In this document: positions 17,167 to 28,991 of the stretch, in pieces | Position numbering within the stretch: position 1 is the stretch's first letter | How the letters are laid out: every line of letters begins with the position of its first letter | Source: Streptomyces actuosus | GTDB lineage: Bacteria; Actinomycetota; Actinomycetes; Streptomycetales; Streptomycetaceae | Direction of reading: 5' to 3' | Assembly: GCF_016921115.1 (NCBI RefSeq) | Contig: NZ_JAFFZS010000007.1 | Location: forward strand, 124,001 to 188,000 | DNA: 64,000 nucleotides | Notes under the pieces: generated by a model | Seen by the model: only the letters and a program-made list of their open reading frames with translations | Told to the model about the DNA's origin: nothing | The model's database searches: none | Program-made: the position numbers and the translations under genes

Positions 17167-18786
17167 ATGACTAGTCAGACCACCGTCGGCACGACGGGCC
17201 CGGGCGGCAAGGCGCCCTCGGCCTCCTCGGAGCAGCCGCCGGCCTCCGGCCTGCGCGGGCACCCCTGGTTCACCCTCATCACGGTCGCTGTCGGGGTCAT
17301 GATGGTGGCCCTCGACGGCACCATCGTCGCCATCGCCAACCCCGCCATCGCCAAGGACCTCGGGGCGAGCTGGGCCCAGGTGCAGTGGATCACCAACGCC
17401 TACTTCCTCGCCCTCGCCGTCTCCCTGATCACCGCGGGCAAGCTCGGTGACCGCTTCGGCCACCGCCAGACCTTCCTCGTCGGCGTGGTCGGCTTCGCCG
17501 CCTCCTCCGGCGCCATAGGCCTGTCCCACAGCATCGGGGCGGTCATCACCTTCCGCGTCTTCCAGGGCCTGTTCGGCGCGCTGCTGATGCCGGCCGCGCT
17601 CGGGCTGCTGCGGGCCACCTTCCCCGCCGAGAAGCTCAACATGGCCATCGGCATCTGGGGCATGGTCATCGGCGCCTCCACCGCCGGCGGTCCGATCCTC
17701 GGCGGCGTCCTGGTCGAGCACGTCAACTGGCAGTCGGTGTTCTTCATCAACGTGCCGGTCGGTGTCCTCGCCCTGCTCCTCGGCGTCGTCATCCTGCTCG
17801 ACCACCGCGCCGAGAACGCTCCGCGCTCCTTCGACCTGCTCGGCATCGCCCTGCTCTCGGCGGCGATGTTCTGCCTGGTCTGGGCGCTGATCAAGGCTCC
17901 CGACTGGGGCTGGGGGGCCGGCCGGACCTGGCTGTTCGTCGCGGCCTCGGTGGTGGGCTTCGGCCTGTTCGCCCTGTGGGAGACGAAGGTCGCGGAACCC
18001 CTCGTCCCGCTGACCCTCTTCCGCTCGGTCCCGCTCTCGGCGGGCGTCGTCCTGATGGTGCTCATGGCCATCGCCTTCATGGGCGGCCTGTTCTTCGTGA
18101 CGTTCTACCTGCAGAACGTGCACGGCATGAGCCCGATCGACGCCGGCCTGCACCTGCTGCCGCTCACCGGCATGATGATCGTCGGTTCCCCGCTCGCGGG
18201 TGCGCTGATCACCAAGCTGGGCCCGCGTATCCCGCTCGCGAGCGGCATGGCCGCCACCGCGATCGCCATGTACGGCATGTCCACGCTGGAGACGGACACC
18301 GGCAGCGGCGTGATGTCGCTCTGGTTCGCCCTGCTGGGCCTCGGCCTCGCGCCGGTCATGGTCGGGGCCACGGAGGTCATCGTCGGCAACGCGCCCATGG
18401 AGCTCTCCGGTGTCGCCGGCGGCCTGCAGCAGGCCGCGATGCAGATCGGCGGCAGTCTCGGCACGGCCGTGCTGGGCGCCGTGATGGCCTCCAAGGTCGA
18501 CAGCGACCTGCCGGGCAACTGGGCCGGCGCGGGTCTGCCCACGCTCACCCCGACCCAGCTGGACCAGGCCGCCCAGTTCGTGCAGCAGGGCGCCGCTCCG
18601 GTGGCCCCGGGCACGCCACCGGAGATCGCCGCGAAGATCGCGGACGTGGCGCACGGCACGTTCATCTCCGGCATGAGCCTGGCGTCGCTGGTCGCCGCGG
18701 GCGTGGCGGCCGTCGCGGTGCTGGTCGCCTTCCTGACGAAGCGGGGCGAGAACGCGGAGGCGGGCTCGGGCGCGGCGCACATCTGA
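17167..18786 (+). CDS. DHA2-family MFS multidrug exporter (EmrB/QacA type)
   Basis: 539 residues with about 14 transmembrane segments between residues 35 and 525, the DHA2 topology. The antiporter motif C reads GASTAGGPILGG, the D1-like motif LDGTIVAIANPAI is in helix 1, and the A-motif GKLGDRFGHRQ is in the first loop. It should expel lipophilic drugs or a secondary metabolite by proton antiport. ATG 17167 has no ribosome site and is probably read from a leaderless message. Controlled by the divergent TetR protein. Confidence 0.92.
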   Translation: MTSQTTVGTTGPGGKAPSASSEQPPASGLRGHPWFTLITVAVGVMMVALDGTIVAIANPAIAKDLGASWAQVQWITNAYFLALAVSLITAGKLGDRFGHRQTFLVGVVGFAASSGAIGLSHSIGAVITFRVFQGLFGALLMPAALGLLRATFPAEKLNMAIGIWGMVIGASTAGGPILGGVLVEHVNWQSVFFINVPVGVLALLLGVVILLDHRAENAPRSFDLLGIALLSAAMFCLVWALIKAPDWGWGAGRTWLFVAASVVGFGLFALWETKVAEPLVPLTLFRSVPLSAGVVLMVLMAIAFMGGLFFVTFYLQNVHGMSPIDAGLHLLPLTGMMIVGSPLAGALITKLGPRIPLASGMAATAIAMYGMSTLETDTGSGVMSLWFALLGLGLAPVMVGATEVIVGNAPMELSGVAGGLQQAAMQIGGSLGTAVLGAVMASKVDSDLPGNWAGAGLPTLTPTQLDQAAQFVQQGAAPVAPGTPPEIAAKIADVAHGTFISGMSLASLVAAGVAAVAVLVAFLTKRGENAEAGSGAAHI

Positions 18787-19008
18787 CGAGCGGTCCGCGT
18801 CACGCACGGCTGACGCGCCGTCAACGCAATTCCCCCATCAGGGTGACAACGCTCAAGATCCCTCCCCTCCGGAACGGCGCGCGCGTCACAGTGGGTCAAG
18901 TCCTCCGGTACGGAATGTTCCTCGGGCACATTCCGTACAGCGCGTTCCGTACGGCAGGTTCCGTGCGGCTCGTGGCCCTGCGGCCGCCGTGCGTCGCGGA
19001 GGGCGCCC
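18787..19008. other. Intergenic region with a TTCCGTAC motif cluster and hairpin
   Basis: No convincing gene lies between the exporter and the channel gene (converging ends). GTACGGAATGT (18908-18918) pairs with ACATTCCGTAC (18928-18938) across a 9-base loop, an 11-bp AT-containing stem unusual for this genome. Two more copies of the half-site follow, GTTCCGTAC and GTTCCGTGC (from 18944 and 18959). It could be an RNA end structure or a multi-site regulator target; neither is proved. Confidence 0.5.
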
Positions 19009-19051
19009 GGGCCTCGGCGCGCTGCCGGAGGGGGACAGCGCGCCGAGGCCC
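19009..19051. terminator. Strong bidirectional terminator
   Basis: GGGCCTCGGCGCGCTG (19009-19024) pairs perfectly with CAGCGCGCCGAGGCCC (19036-19051), a 16-bp stem with an 11-base loop. It sits between the converging exporter and potassium channel genes. Confidence 0.88.
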
Positions 19052-19168
19052 CCGGGCCGTGTCACGGGTGGGCGCGATCCGCGCCCACCGGGCACCCGCC
19101 GTCGGGTACCGGTCGCAGGACCGGGGGAGCCGGCGGCGGCCTGCGGGCGGGGAGCGCGCGGGCGCCCC

Positions 19169-19933
19169 TCAGAGGACCCGGTCCTCCCCGGCCGGCTCCG
19201 GCACGGCCACCGCACCGGACAGTGCCGCGACCTCGGCCCGCAGGGCCCGCACCTCCTCCGTCAGCGCCTCGATCGCCTGTGTCTGGCGCCGCTCCTCCAC
19301 GTCGTCCTTCTCGAACCGCGCGATGAACCACGCCGCGATGTTCGCCGTCACCACACCCAGCAGGGCGATCCCGGACAGCATCAGCCCCACGGCCAGCACC
19401 CGCCCCAGCCCGGTCGTCGGCGCGTGATCCCCGTAGCCGACGGTCGTCATCGTCGTGAACGACCACCACACGGCGTCACCCAGTGTCCGGATGTTCCCGT
19501 TCGGCGAGTCCCGCTCCACCGACAGCACGGCCAGCGACCCGAACATCAGCAGGCCGACGACCGATCCGGCGACATACGTGGTCAGCCGGATCTGCGAGGC
19601 CATCCGTGCCCGCCGCCCCACCAGCATCAGCGTCGCCACCAGCCTCAGCAGCCGCAGCGGCTGGAGGAGAGGCAGCACCACCGCGCACAGGTCCATCCAG
19701 TGCGTCCGCACGAACGCCCCTCGCCGCCGGGTCAGCGACAGCCGCACCACGTAGTCCGCGGCGAACGCCCCCCACACCACCCACTCCGTCGCCGTGCAGG
19801 CGACGGTCAGCAACCTGCTCGCCGCGCTGTCCACGATCGGCACGGCGTACGCCAGGGCGAACAGCACGGCCAGCACCAGCAGCGGCCGCTGGGTGCGCGT
19901 CTCCCAGCGGGCCTGTGCCGAAAGTTCCTTCAT
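19169..19933 (-). CDS. Voltage-gated-type potassium channel
   Basis: 254 residues from ATG 19933 (MKELSAQARWE). Six membrane segments: S1-S4 lie before residue 125, with an arginine-rich S4-like stretch (LRLLRLVATLMLVGRRARMA). The pore loop TTVGYGD sits between S5 and S6 and is the canonical potassium selectivity filter. A cytoplasmic C-terminal helix (IEALTEEVRALRAEVAAL) is a heptad-repeat coiled coil likely to hold the tetramer. Ion conduction across the plasma membrane is secure; gating voltage dependence is inferred from S4. Confidence 0.92.
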   Translation of the reverse strand: MKELSAQARWETRTQRPLLVLAVLFALAYAVPIVDSAASRLLTVACTATEWVVWGAFAADYVVRLSLTRRRGAFVRTHWMDLCAVVLPLLQPLRLLRLVATLMLVGRRARMASQIRLTTYVAGSVVGLLMFGSLAVLSVERDSPNGNIRTLGDAVWWSFTTMTTVGYGDHAPTTGLGRVLAVGLMLSGIALLGVVTANIAAWFIARFEKDDVEERRQTQAIEALTEEVRALRAEVAALSGAVAVPEPAGEDRVL

Positions 19934-19957
19934 GCCCGCATCGTAAAGAACGGGTAA

Positions 19958-19985
19958 GGGCGGTGGGCCCGCGAGCCCACCGCCC
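19958..19985. terminator. Terminator of aceE
   Basis: GGGCGGTGGGC (19958-19968) pairs with GCCCACCGCCC (19975-19985), and the stem can extend through flanking GGGTA/TCACCC with one mismatch. It is about 190 bases past the aceE stop and just upstream of the channel gene. Confidence 0.8.
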
Positions 19986-20169
19986 TCACCCCGGCGCATC
20001 GCCGCGCACGTGGCGCGCGGTCAGGGCGTCACGCCCGGATCCGCACACGCCGGGCCCGCTCCAGCGGGCCGCGGCCGTGCCCCGCAGGGGTGCGCGATCC
20101 GCCGCGGCAGGCCACCACCGCGTCGCTGCGGACGGCCCGCGGCCCGGCGCGGTGTCCCCCGCTCCGGAC

Positions 20170-22917
<2,748 letters not shown>

Positions 22918-23166
22918 GCTGTTCCTTACCTGTCGGAGGGCGAATGTGGGCAGGGGCGGTCGCAGAGGGCTTTGCCGCTGCTCCCCATCGTGTACCTCGG
23001 GGCCGCAATCGTCATCTCTACCGCCAGGTATCCGCGGAAGGTTCCCTGTCCCGCAAACGGGGCAGAAAGGTGTGGTGTACGTCACTATGTCCGGGGGTGG
23101 CATGGCTGAGGTTGCGGCGACACGGCCGGGATCGTCACCGTTTCGGCGGTCTGAACCGCCGGGTAC

Positions 23167-23195
23167 TTGCGCGATCCGTCCCGCCCGTGTGGACT
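23167..23195 (+). promoter_or_regulatory. Possible promoter for the DUF3052 gene
   Basis: TTGCGC (23167-23172) and TGGACT (23190-23195) are separated by 17 bp, giving a start near 23202 and a leader of about 90 bases. The rest of the 376-bp gap between the divergent aceE and DUF3052 genes (22918-23293) shows no gene or stable large hairpin. Confidence 0.4.
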
Positions 23196-23293
23196 ACGCC
23201 CAATGCTTCGCGCACGCGCGTGGCTGAGAATCCCCCGAGCTCCCGAGCGGGCAGGGGGTGCACCCGACCGAAAACATGATCAGGAGGCAACCC

Positions 23294-23731
23294 GTGAGCG
23301 CGACCGCGGACCACGCGGAGGAGCGGACGAACCCTGCCGGCAGGCTGGGGTTCCAGCCCGGGCAGGTGGTCCAGGAGATCGGCTACGACGACGACGTCGA
23401 CCAGGAGCTCCGCCAGACCATCGAGGAAGCCGTCGAGGGCGACCTGATGGACGAGGACTACGACGACGTGGCCGACGCCGTGGTGCTGTGGTTCCGTGAC
23501 GACGACGGTGACCTGACGGATGCGCTGGTGGATGCCACCACGTACATCGAAGAGGGCGGCGCGATCCTGCTCCTCACGCCGAAGACCGGCCGTTCGGGGT
23601 ACGTGGAGCCGAGTGACATCTCGGAAGCCGCGACGACCGCCGGGCTGACCGCGTCCAAGAGCGTCAGTGTCGGCAAGGACTGGAGCGGCAGCAGGCTGGC
23701 GACCCCCAAGGCGGCCAAGTCCAAGCGCTGA
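23294..23731 (+). CDS. DUF3052 conserved actinobacterial protein
   Basis: 145 residues from GTG 23294 with AGGAGG 6 bases upstream. Acidic protein with the pattern RLGFQPGQVVQEIGYDDDVD, a central hydrophobic core (DAVVLWFRDDDGDLTDALVDA, GGAILLLTPK) and a Ser/Lys-rich end. It belongs to DUF3052, soluble, of unknown biochemical role. In M. tuberculosis the same family lies between aceE and ahpE, as here, so an association with pyruvate metabolism or oxidative defence is suggested by synteny only. Confidence 0.87.
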   Translation: MSATADHAEERTNPAGRLGFQPGQVVQEIGYDDDVDQELRQTIEEAVEGDLMDEDYDDVADAVVLWFRDDDGDLTDALVDATTYIEEGGAILLLTPKTGRSGYVEPSDISEAATTAGLTASKSVSVGKDWSGSRLATPKAAKSKR

Positions 23732-23786
23732 CGCTCCGCCCCGGGCGGGCGCGACCGGCGGGGGCCCCGCCCCTCGGACGGCGTCC

Positions 23787-23814
23787 GGACGGGCCGGCCC
23801 GCGCCGGCCCGTCC
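23787..23814. terminator. Hairpin terminator after the DUF3052 gene
   Basis: GGACGGGCCGG (23787-23797) pairs with CCGGCCCGTCC (23804-23814) round a 6-base loop, an 11-bp perfect stem 55 bases beyond the stop. Confidence 0.75.
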
Positions 23815-23890
23815 GCCGGTGCCGCTCGCCGCTGCGTAGGCTGTTCCCCGGTTTCCCACCCGAACAGCCCACGAAGGGACATCCACCACG

Positions 23891-24349
23891 ATGGCCATCC
23901 AGGTCGGCGACAAGGCCCCCGAATTCGAGCTCAAGGACAACCACGGCGCGACCGTCAGGCTGTCCGACTTCCGCGGCAGCAAGAACGTCGTCCTGCTCTT
24001 CTATCCTTTCGCCTTCACCGGCGTCTGCACCGGCGAGCTGTGCGAGGTGCGGGACCACCTCCCGCAGTTCTCCGACCGCGACACGCAGGTCCTCGCCGTC
24101 TCCAACGACTCCATCCACACCCTGCGCGTCTTCGCCGAGCAGGAGGGGCTGGACTACCCGTTGCTCAGCGACTTCTGGCCGCACGGTGAGGTCTCCCGCG
24201 CCTACGGTGTCTTCGCCGAGGACAAGGGCTGCGCCGTGCGCGGCACCTTCGTGATCGACAAGGAGGGCGTGGTCCGCTGGACCGTTGTCAACGAGCTGCC
24301 CGACGCCCGGGACCTGAACGAGTACGTCAAGGCACTCGACACCCTGTGA
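23891..24349 (+). CDS. ahpE: Peroxiredoxin, AhpE/1-Cys type
   Basis: 152 residues, thioredoxin fold. Peroxidatic Cys46 in the PFAFTGVCTGEL motif, with a second Cys51 five residues on; the catalytic Arg is in KGCAVRGTFVID. It reduces peroxides with mycothiol/mycoredoxin-type reductants in mycobacterial homologues. A TAGGCT -10-like element lies at 23837-23842. Placement after aceE and DUF3052 matches actinobacterial synteny. Bcp-type assignment is the alternative; the short length and motif favour AhpE. Confidence 0.9.
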   Translation: MAIQVGDKAPEFELKDNHGATVRLSDFRGSKNVVLLFYPFAFTGVCTGELCEVRDHLPQFSDRDTQVLAVSNDSIHTLRVFAEQEGLDYPLLSDFWPHGEVSRAYGVFAEDKGCAVRGTFVIDKEGVVRWTVVNELPDARDLNEYVKALDTL

Positions 24350-24390
24350 TTCTTCGGCCCCGGGGCCTGCGGGGTCCGGGAACCCGTCAC

Positions 24391-24396
24391 TAGGAT
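24391..24396 (+). promoter_or_regulatory. -10 element upstream of the first terD gene
   Basis: TAGGAT, the most common -10 form in Streptomyces, about 65 bases before the terD GTG. The -35 side (CTGCGG at 24367, 18-bp spacer) is poor, so an activator or alternative sigma factor may be used. Confidence 0.4.
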
Positions 24397-24461
24397 CGTT
24401 TCGTTGATCCGATGTCACAGCACGACGGGGCTCCCCGCCCCAGGACACCAATGGAGGACTC

Positions 24462-25037
24462 GTGGGAGTCAGCCTCAGCAAGGGCGGCAACGTATCGCTG
24501 ACGAAGGAGGCCCCCGGCCTGACCGCGGTCAACGTCGGTCTGGGGTGGGACGTGCGCACCACGACCGGCACGGACTTCGACCTCGACGCCAGCGCGCTGC
24601 TGTTGAACACCACCGGCAAGGTCGCCACCGACCAGCACTTCGTCTTCTTCAACAACCTCAAGAGCCCGGACGGCTCGGTCGAGCACACCGGTGACAACCT
24701 CACCGGTGAGGGCGAGGGCGACGACGAGTTGATCAAGGTCAACCTCGCGGGCGTCCCGGCCGACATCGACAAGATCGTCTTCCCGGTCTCGATCTACGAC
24801 GCCGAGAACCGCCAGCAGTCCTTCGGCCAGGTGCGCAACGCGTTCATCCGCGTGGTCAACCAGGCCAACCAGCAGGAGATCGCCCGCTACGACCTGAGCG
24901 AGGACGCCTCCACCGAGACCGCCATGGTCTTCGGCGAGCTGTACCGGCACGGCGCGGAGTGGAAGTTCCGCGCCATCGGCCAGGGCTACGCCTCGGGCCT
25001 GCGCGGCATCGCGCAGGACTTCGGCGTGAACGTCTGA
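24462..25037 (+). CDS. terD: TerD-family stress protein (first copy)
   Basis: 191 residues from GTG 24462 with GGAGG in place. TerD domain over the whole length, with both calcium-binding acid clusters: [11 protein letters not shown] (about 39-49) and [12 protein letters not shown] (about 77-88). It ends with the family signature [25 protein letters not shown]. TerD proteins are cytoplasmic Ca2+-binding factors of the Ter system, linked to tellurite, phage and stress responses and, in Streptomyces, to normal differentiation. Followed by a paralogue and a TerC-like protein. Confidence 0.95.
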   Translation: MGVSLSKGGNVSLTKEAPGLTAVNVGLGWDVRTTTGTDFDLDASALLLNTTGKVATDQHFVFFNNLKSPDGSVEHTGDNLTGEGEGDDELIKVNLAGVPADIDKIVFPVSIYDAENRQQSFGQVRNAFIRVVNQANQQEIARYDLSEDASTETAMVFGELYRHGAEWKFRAIGQGYASGLRGIAQDFGVNV

Positions 25038-25138
25038 GCCACGCCGCAGCGTCTCACCGTCCGGCGCCGCACGGTCCGCGTGCGGCGCCGGACGCGCAGG
25101 GCCAGCACCAGAACACCGTTTCGGGGAGGGACAGCAGT

Positions 25139-25717
25139 ATGGGTGTCACGCTCGCCAAGGGAGGAAACGTCTCCCTGTCCAAGGCCGCGCCGAATCTCAC
25201 CCAGGTGATGATCGGGCTCGGCTGGGACGCACGCTCCACCACCGGGGCCGCGTTCGACCTCGACGCCAGCGCGCTGCTCCTCGGCAGCGGCAACCGCGTC
25301 CTGGGCGACGAGTGGTTCGTCTTCTACAACCAGCTCAAGAGCCCCGACGGCTCGGTGGAGCACACGGGTGACAACCTCACCGGCGAGGGCGAGGGCGACG
25401 ACGAGTCGATCCTCATCGACCTGGCCAAGGTGCCGCCCCAGTGCGAGAAGATCGTCTTCCCGGTCTCGATCCACATGGCCGACGAGCGTGGCCAGACCTT
25501 CGGGCAGGTCAGCAATGCCTTCATCCGCGTGGTCAACCAGGCCGACGGCCAGGAGCTCGCGCGCTACGACCTCAGCGAGGACGCCTCCGGTGAGACGGCC
25601 ATGATCTTCGGCGAGGTCTACCGCTACCAGGGCGAGTGGAAGTTCCGTGCGGTGGGGCAGGGATACGCGTCCGGGCTGCGGGGCATCGCCCTGGACTTCG
25701 GGGTAAACGTCTCGTAA
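25139..25717 (+). CDS. terD: TerD-family stress protein (second copy)
   Basis: 192 residues from ATG 25139 with GGGGAGGG 8 bases ahead. About 70% identical by eye to the first copy, including the acid clusters [11 protein letters not shown] and [11 protein letters not shown] and the C-terminal [13 protein letters not shown]. The 101-base gap from the first copy holds no hairpin of note, so the two may be co-transcribed; a strong hairpin follows this gene. The tandem pair probably arose by duplication. Confidence 0.95.
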   Translation: MGVTLAKGGNVSLSKAAPNLTQVMIGLGWDARSTTGAAFDLDASALLLGSGNRVLGDEWFVFYNQLKSPDGSVEHTGDNLTGEGEGDDESILIDLAKVPPQCEKIVFPVSIHMADERGQTFGQVSNAFIRVVNQADGQELARYDLSEDASGETAMIFGEVYRYQGEWKFRAVGQGYASGLRGIALDFGVNVS

Positions 25718-25772
25718 AGGGCGCCTCCGCCGCCGCCCCGCACTGATCGCCCGTGTCGCACCGGCAACGGGC

Positions 25773-25798
25773 CGCCGGACCGGCCTCCCGGTCCGGCG
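25773..25798. terminator. Terminator after the terD pair
   Basis: An 11-bp stem built on GCCGGACCGG (25774-25783) and CCGGTCCGGC (25788-25797) with loop CCTC. It separates the terD pair from the membrane protein gene. Confidence 0.8.
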
Positions 25799-25808
25799 AG
25801 CCTCACCG

Positions 25809-25814
25809 TAGACT
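25809..25814 (+). promoter_or_regulatory. -10 element for the DUF475 gene
   Basis: TAGACT about 100 bases upstream of the gene and just after the terminator hairpin; no clear -35 partner. It implies a leader of about 95 bases that contains the hairpin below. Confidence 0.35.
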
Positions 25815-25854
25815 CTCCTCGCAACGTCAACATCGAGTAAAGCCGAGTGCGGCG

Positions 25855-25897
25855 CGGGGGAGACCCTCCCCCAGACTCCGTCTGGGAGGGACCCCCG
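25855..25897. repeat. Long interrupted palindrome in the DUF475 leader
   Basis: CGGGGG / CCCCCG, CCCTCCC / GGGAGGG and AGAC / GTCT pair in three helical blocks with small bulges round a TCC loop, 43 bases in all, ending 20 bases before the GTG start. The sequence resembles dispersed CTCCCCCAGACTCC-type palindromes between Streptomyces genes. It could affect message stability or translation of the gene. Confidence 0.6.
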
Positions 25898-25916
25898 ACA
25901 CAGGATTGGGTAGCCA

Positions 25917-27065
25917 GTGCTTCTGAAAACCTTCGGCTGGTCGTTCGCGGTCACCGCGCTCGGCCTGGTCGCAGCGGTCTTCTACGGGGGGTGGGAAGCC
26001 TTCGGCATCGTGGCGATCCTCTCCGTCCTCGAGATCTCGCTGTCGTTCGACAACGCGGTCGTCAACGCCGGAATCCTGAAGAAGATGAATGCCTTCTGGC
26101 AGAAGATCTTCCTCACGGTGGGCGTCCTCATCGCGGTCTTCGGCATGCGACTGGTCTTCCCCGTCGTCATCGTCGCGATCAGCGCCAAGATGGGCCCCGT
26201 CGAGGCCGTCGACCTAGCGCTCAACAACAAGGACCGCTACCAGGAACTGGTCACCGACGCGCACCCGGCGATCGCGGCCTTCGGCGGCATGTTCTTGCTC
26301 ATGATCTTCCTCGACTTCATCTTCGAGGACCGGGACATCCAGTGGCTGCGCTGGATCGAGCGGCCCCTGGCCAAGCTCGGCAAGGTCGACATGCTGTCGG
26401 TCTGCATCGCGCTGATCGTCCTGCTGATCACCTCCTTCACCTTCGCCACCCAGGCCCACCAGCACGGCGGCGCACACGTCGACAAGGCCCAGACGGTACT
26501 CATCGCCGGCATCGCCGGCCTGATCACCTACATGGTCGTCGGCGGGCTCTCCGGCTACTTCGAGGACAGACTGGAGGAGGACGAGGAACGGGAGCACGAG
26601 GAGGAGGAAGAGGCCGCCCGCACCGGCAGACCACGCTCCGCGGTCAAGCTGGCCGGCCAGGCCGCGTTCTTCATGTTCCTCTACCTGGAGGTCCTGGACG
26701 CGTCCTTCTCCTTCGACGGGGTCATCGGCGCCTTCGCCATCACCAACGACATCGTCCTGATGGCGCTCGGCCTCGGTATCGGCGCGATGTACGTCCGGTC
26801 GCTCACGGTCTACCTGGTCCGCCAGGGCACCCTCGACGACTACGTCTACCTGGAGCACGGCGCCCACTACGCCATCGGCGCCCTGGCGGCCATCCTCATG
26901 GTCACCATCCAGTACGAGATCAACGAGGTCATCACCGGACTCGTCGGCGTGGTCCTGATCGCCTGGTCCTTCTGGTCCTCCGTCCGCCGCAACCGCGCGC
27001 TGGAGGCCGAGGAGGGAAAAGCGGAGGGCTCGGACGAGAAGGCTGAGGTCTCGTCCGGGGTGTGA
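25917..27065 (+). CDS. DUF475/TerC-like integral membrane protein
   Basis: 382 residues from GTG 25917. About nine membrane segments. Two copies of the TerC-type acidic signature are seen: LEISLSFDNAVVNAG (about 38-52) and LEVLDASFSFDGVIGAFA (about 256-273). These intramembrane Glu/Asp residues suggest metal binding or transport. A highly charged cytoplasmic loop (EEDEEREHEEEEE, about 220-232) lies in the middle and a charged tail ends the protein. In the Ter system TerC-like proteins form the membrane complex that TerD-type proteins join. Metal specificity (Mn2+ in related TerC proteins) is not shown by sequence. Confidence 0.88.
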   Translation: MLLKTFGWSFAVTALGLVAAVFYGGWEAFGIVAILSVLEISLSFDNAVVNAGILKKMNAFWQKIFLTVGVLIAVFGMRLVFPVVIVAISAKMGPVEAVDLALNNKDRYQELVTDAHPAIAAFGGMFLLMIFLDFIFEDRDIQWLRWIERPLAKLGKVDMLSVCIALIVLLITSFTFATQAHQHGGAHVDKAQTVLIAGIAGLITYMVVGGLSGYFEDRLEEDEEREHEEEEEAARTGRPRSAVKLAGQAAFFMFLYLEVLDASFSFDGVIGAFAITNDIVLMALGLGIGAMYVRSLTVYLVRQGTLDDYVYLEHGAHYAIGALAAILMVTIQYEINEVITGLVGVVLIAWSFWSSVRRNRALEAEEGKAEGSDEKAEVSSGV

Positions 27066-27172
27066 CCGCAGCCCGGCTGAGGGAACGCTTCGTTGCGGGG
27101 CGGCCATGAGGGACGGACGTGTCCTTCCGGTCGCCCCGCCGGTCTTTTCGACAACTGCACCTGGGGGCGGGA

Positions 27173-27916
27173 ATGGGCATCTTCGACGGGCTGCTGGGCG
27201 GGCGCGCAGCCGACTTCGACTCCGGCAGCGCGGCCACCAACGCCATCGAGCTCACCAAACGGCACCGCACGGTCTCCCTCACCAAGCAGGGTGCCGCCAC
27301 GGGCAACCTGCGCATCAACCTGACCTGGCGGATGCGCACCTCCGACATGGGCGGCATGCAGCGCGAGAGCCTGCTGCGCCACCCCTTCAAGGCGCTCAAG
27401 CCGCCGGAGGTCGTCGGCCACAGCCAGAGCATGGTCAACGTCGACCTGGACCTGGGCTGCCTGTACGAGCTGGCCGACGGCACCAAGGGCGTCGTGCAGC
27501 CGCTGGGCAACCTCCTCGGCGACGTCAACGCGCCGCCCTACGTCAAGCTCAGCGGCGACGACCGGTTCGGCTCCGCGTCCGGCGAGACGATCTACGTCAA
27601 CCTCGACCACCGCGAGAAGATCAAACGGCTGCTCGTCTTCGTGTACATCTACGACCAGACACCGGCCTTCGACCGCACGCACGCCATCGTCACCCTCTAC
27701 CCCAGCAACGGGCCCCGCATCGAGATCGGCTTGGACGAGCGTCACCCGCAGGCTCGCTCCTGCGCCGTCGTACTGATCGAGAACGTCAAGGACGAGCTGA
27801 TCGTGCGCCGCGAGGTGACGTTCGTCTACGGCTTCCAGGCCGAACTGGACCGGCTCTACGGGTGGGGTCTGCAGTGGGGCCGGGGCTACAAGAACCAGAC
27901 CGCTAGCGCCCCATGA
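27173..27916 (+). CDS. TerA-like protein of the Ter system
   Basis: 247 residues from ATG 27173 ([15 protein letters not shown]). An N-terminal amphipathic segment precedes a variant TerD-fold domain (about 30-235), with [23 protein letters not shown] and [12 protein letters not shown]. The calcium acid clusters of TerD are reduced, as in TerA proteins. Cytoplasmic, probably a scaffold partner of TerD and the membrane protein. The end overlaps the converging TerD-like gene by 14 bases. Confidence 0.83.
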   Translation: MGIFDGLLGGRAADFDSGSAATNAIELTKRHRTVSLTKQGAATGNLRINLTWRMRTSDMGGMQRESLLRHPFKALKPPEVVGHSQSMVNVDLDLGCLYELADGTKGVVQPLGNLLGDVNAPPYVKLSGDDRFGSASGETIYVNLDHREKIKRLLVFVYIYDQTPAFDRTHAIVTLYPSNGPRIEIGLDERHPQARSCAVVLIENVKDELIVRREVTFVYGFQAELDRLYGWGLQWGRGYKNQTASAP

Positions 27917-28781
27917 ACTGCGGCCCCTGCGGCGGCAGCCGGAACTCCGCGTCCGGCCCCTGGGCTGCCGCCGCCGGCGGGTACCCGTACCCGGACGCGC
28001 CGCCCACCGCCGGCTGCGGATAGCCGTAGGCGGGCTGGGGAGCCGGATGGCCGTGCACGGGCTGCACCGGCGCCGTCGGCACCGCGGAGGACGGCGCGAC
28101 GTCCGCCGCAGCCTGCGGATAGCCGTAGGCCGGCAGGCCCGCCTGCGCCGGCACCCCGGCGGGCTCCTCCGGCGGCAGCGGCCGGGAGGTCTCCGGCGCC
28201 GACGGCTCGCCCACCGCCTCGGGCCCCTCCTCCGCCTCCGACTCGTCCACCGAGATCCCGAAGTCGGTCGCCAGCCCCTTCAGCCCGTTGGAGTAGCCCT
28301 CGCCCAGCGCGCGGAACTTCCAGCCCTCGCCGCGCCGGTACAGCTCCCCGCAGATCAGCGCCGTCTCGCGGCCCGTCTCCGGCCTGATGTCGAAGTACGC
28401 CAGCGGCTCGTCACCGGCGGCGCCGGCGTCGTACAGCAGGATGCACAGCTCCCGGACCCGTTCGAAGGCGACTCCGTCCGCCGAGGCGACCAACAGGATC
28501 CGGCCGACCTCGGACTCGACACCCGCGAGATCCGCCTGGACGGTGTCGGTGAGCCCCTCCGCCAGCCGCTTCTTGCCCAGCCGCCACACCTTCCCCGACG
28601 GATGCCGGGGCTGGTTGTAGAAGACGAAGTCCTCGTCGGAGCGCACACGACCGTCGGGGCCCAGAAGCAGCGCGGAGGCGTCCACATCCGGAACCTCCTG
28701 CTCTGCCGCCCAGCGCAGCACGGCGCGCACCGTGCCCGCTTCCAGCGGGACGTTCGACCCTTTCAGCATCGCGTGCGTCAT
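27903..28781 (-). CDS. TerD-domain protein with Pro/Gly/Tyr-rich tail
   Basis: 292 residues. A TerD domain (about 1-178; [41 protein letters not shown]) is followed by a roughly 110-residue low-complexity tail. The tail holds three related units ([24 protein letters not shown]) and many prolines. Ter proteins with such tails are known in actinobacteria and are proposed to be membrane- or surface-associated adaptors; that is inference here. Opposite in direction to the other ter genes, with a 14-base 3' overlap with the TerA-like gene. Confidence 0.88.
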   Translation of the reverse strand: MTHAMLKGSNVPLEAGTVRAVLRWAAEQEVPDVDASALLLGPDGRVRSDEDFVFYNQPRHPSGKVWRLGKKRLAEGLTDTVQADLAGVESEVGRILLVASADGVAFERVRELCILLYDAGAAGDEPLAYFDIRPETGRETALICGELYRRGEGWKFRALGEGYSNGLKGLATDFGISVDESEAEEGPEAVGEPSAPETSRPLPPEEPAGVPAQAGLPAYGYPQAAADVAPSSAVPTAPVQPVHGHPAPQPAYGYPQPAVGGASGYGYPPAAAAQGPDAEFRLPPQGPQFMGR

Positions 28782-28991
28782 GCGGTCATCCTGCCCTCTC
28801 GGTCCTGGTCACGACAACGCGGGGGTACGGTGCGGGCACAGCTCCGGCACAGCCCGTGCCCGGCCGCGTAACCGGAAATTCATGCCCACCGGGAACTCAG
28901 GACACAGCTCCCTACGTACTATTACCGGCCACCCATCGACACGTCATCGGCCGGTCCTCCGGCCCCGCTCAGCACCACGGGGGAGAGTTTC

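Noticed and set aside
25801..25916. Possible Mn2+ riboswitch before the DUF475/TerC-like gene
   Set aside because: TerC-type genes often carry yybP-ykoY RNAs, but the GGGGAGTAG and GAGACC elements are missing here; only a palindromic hairpin is present.
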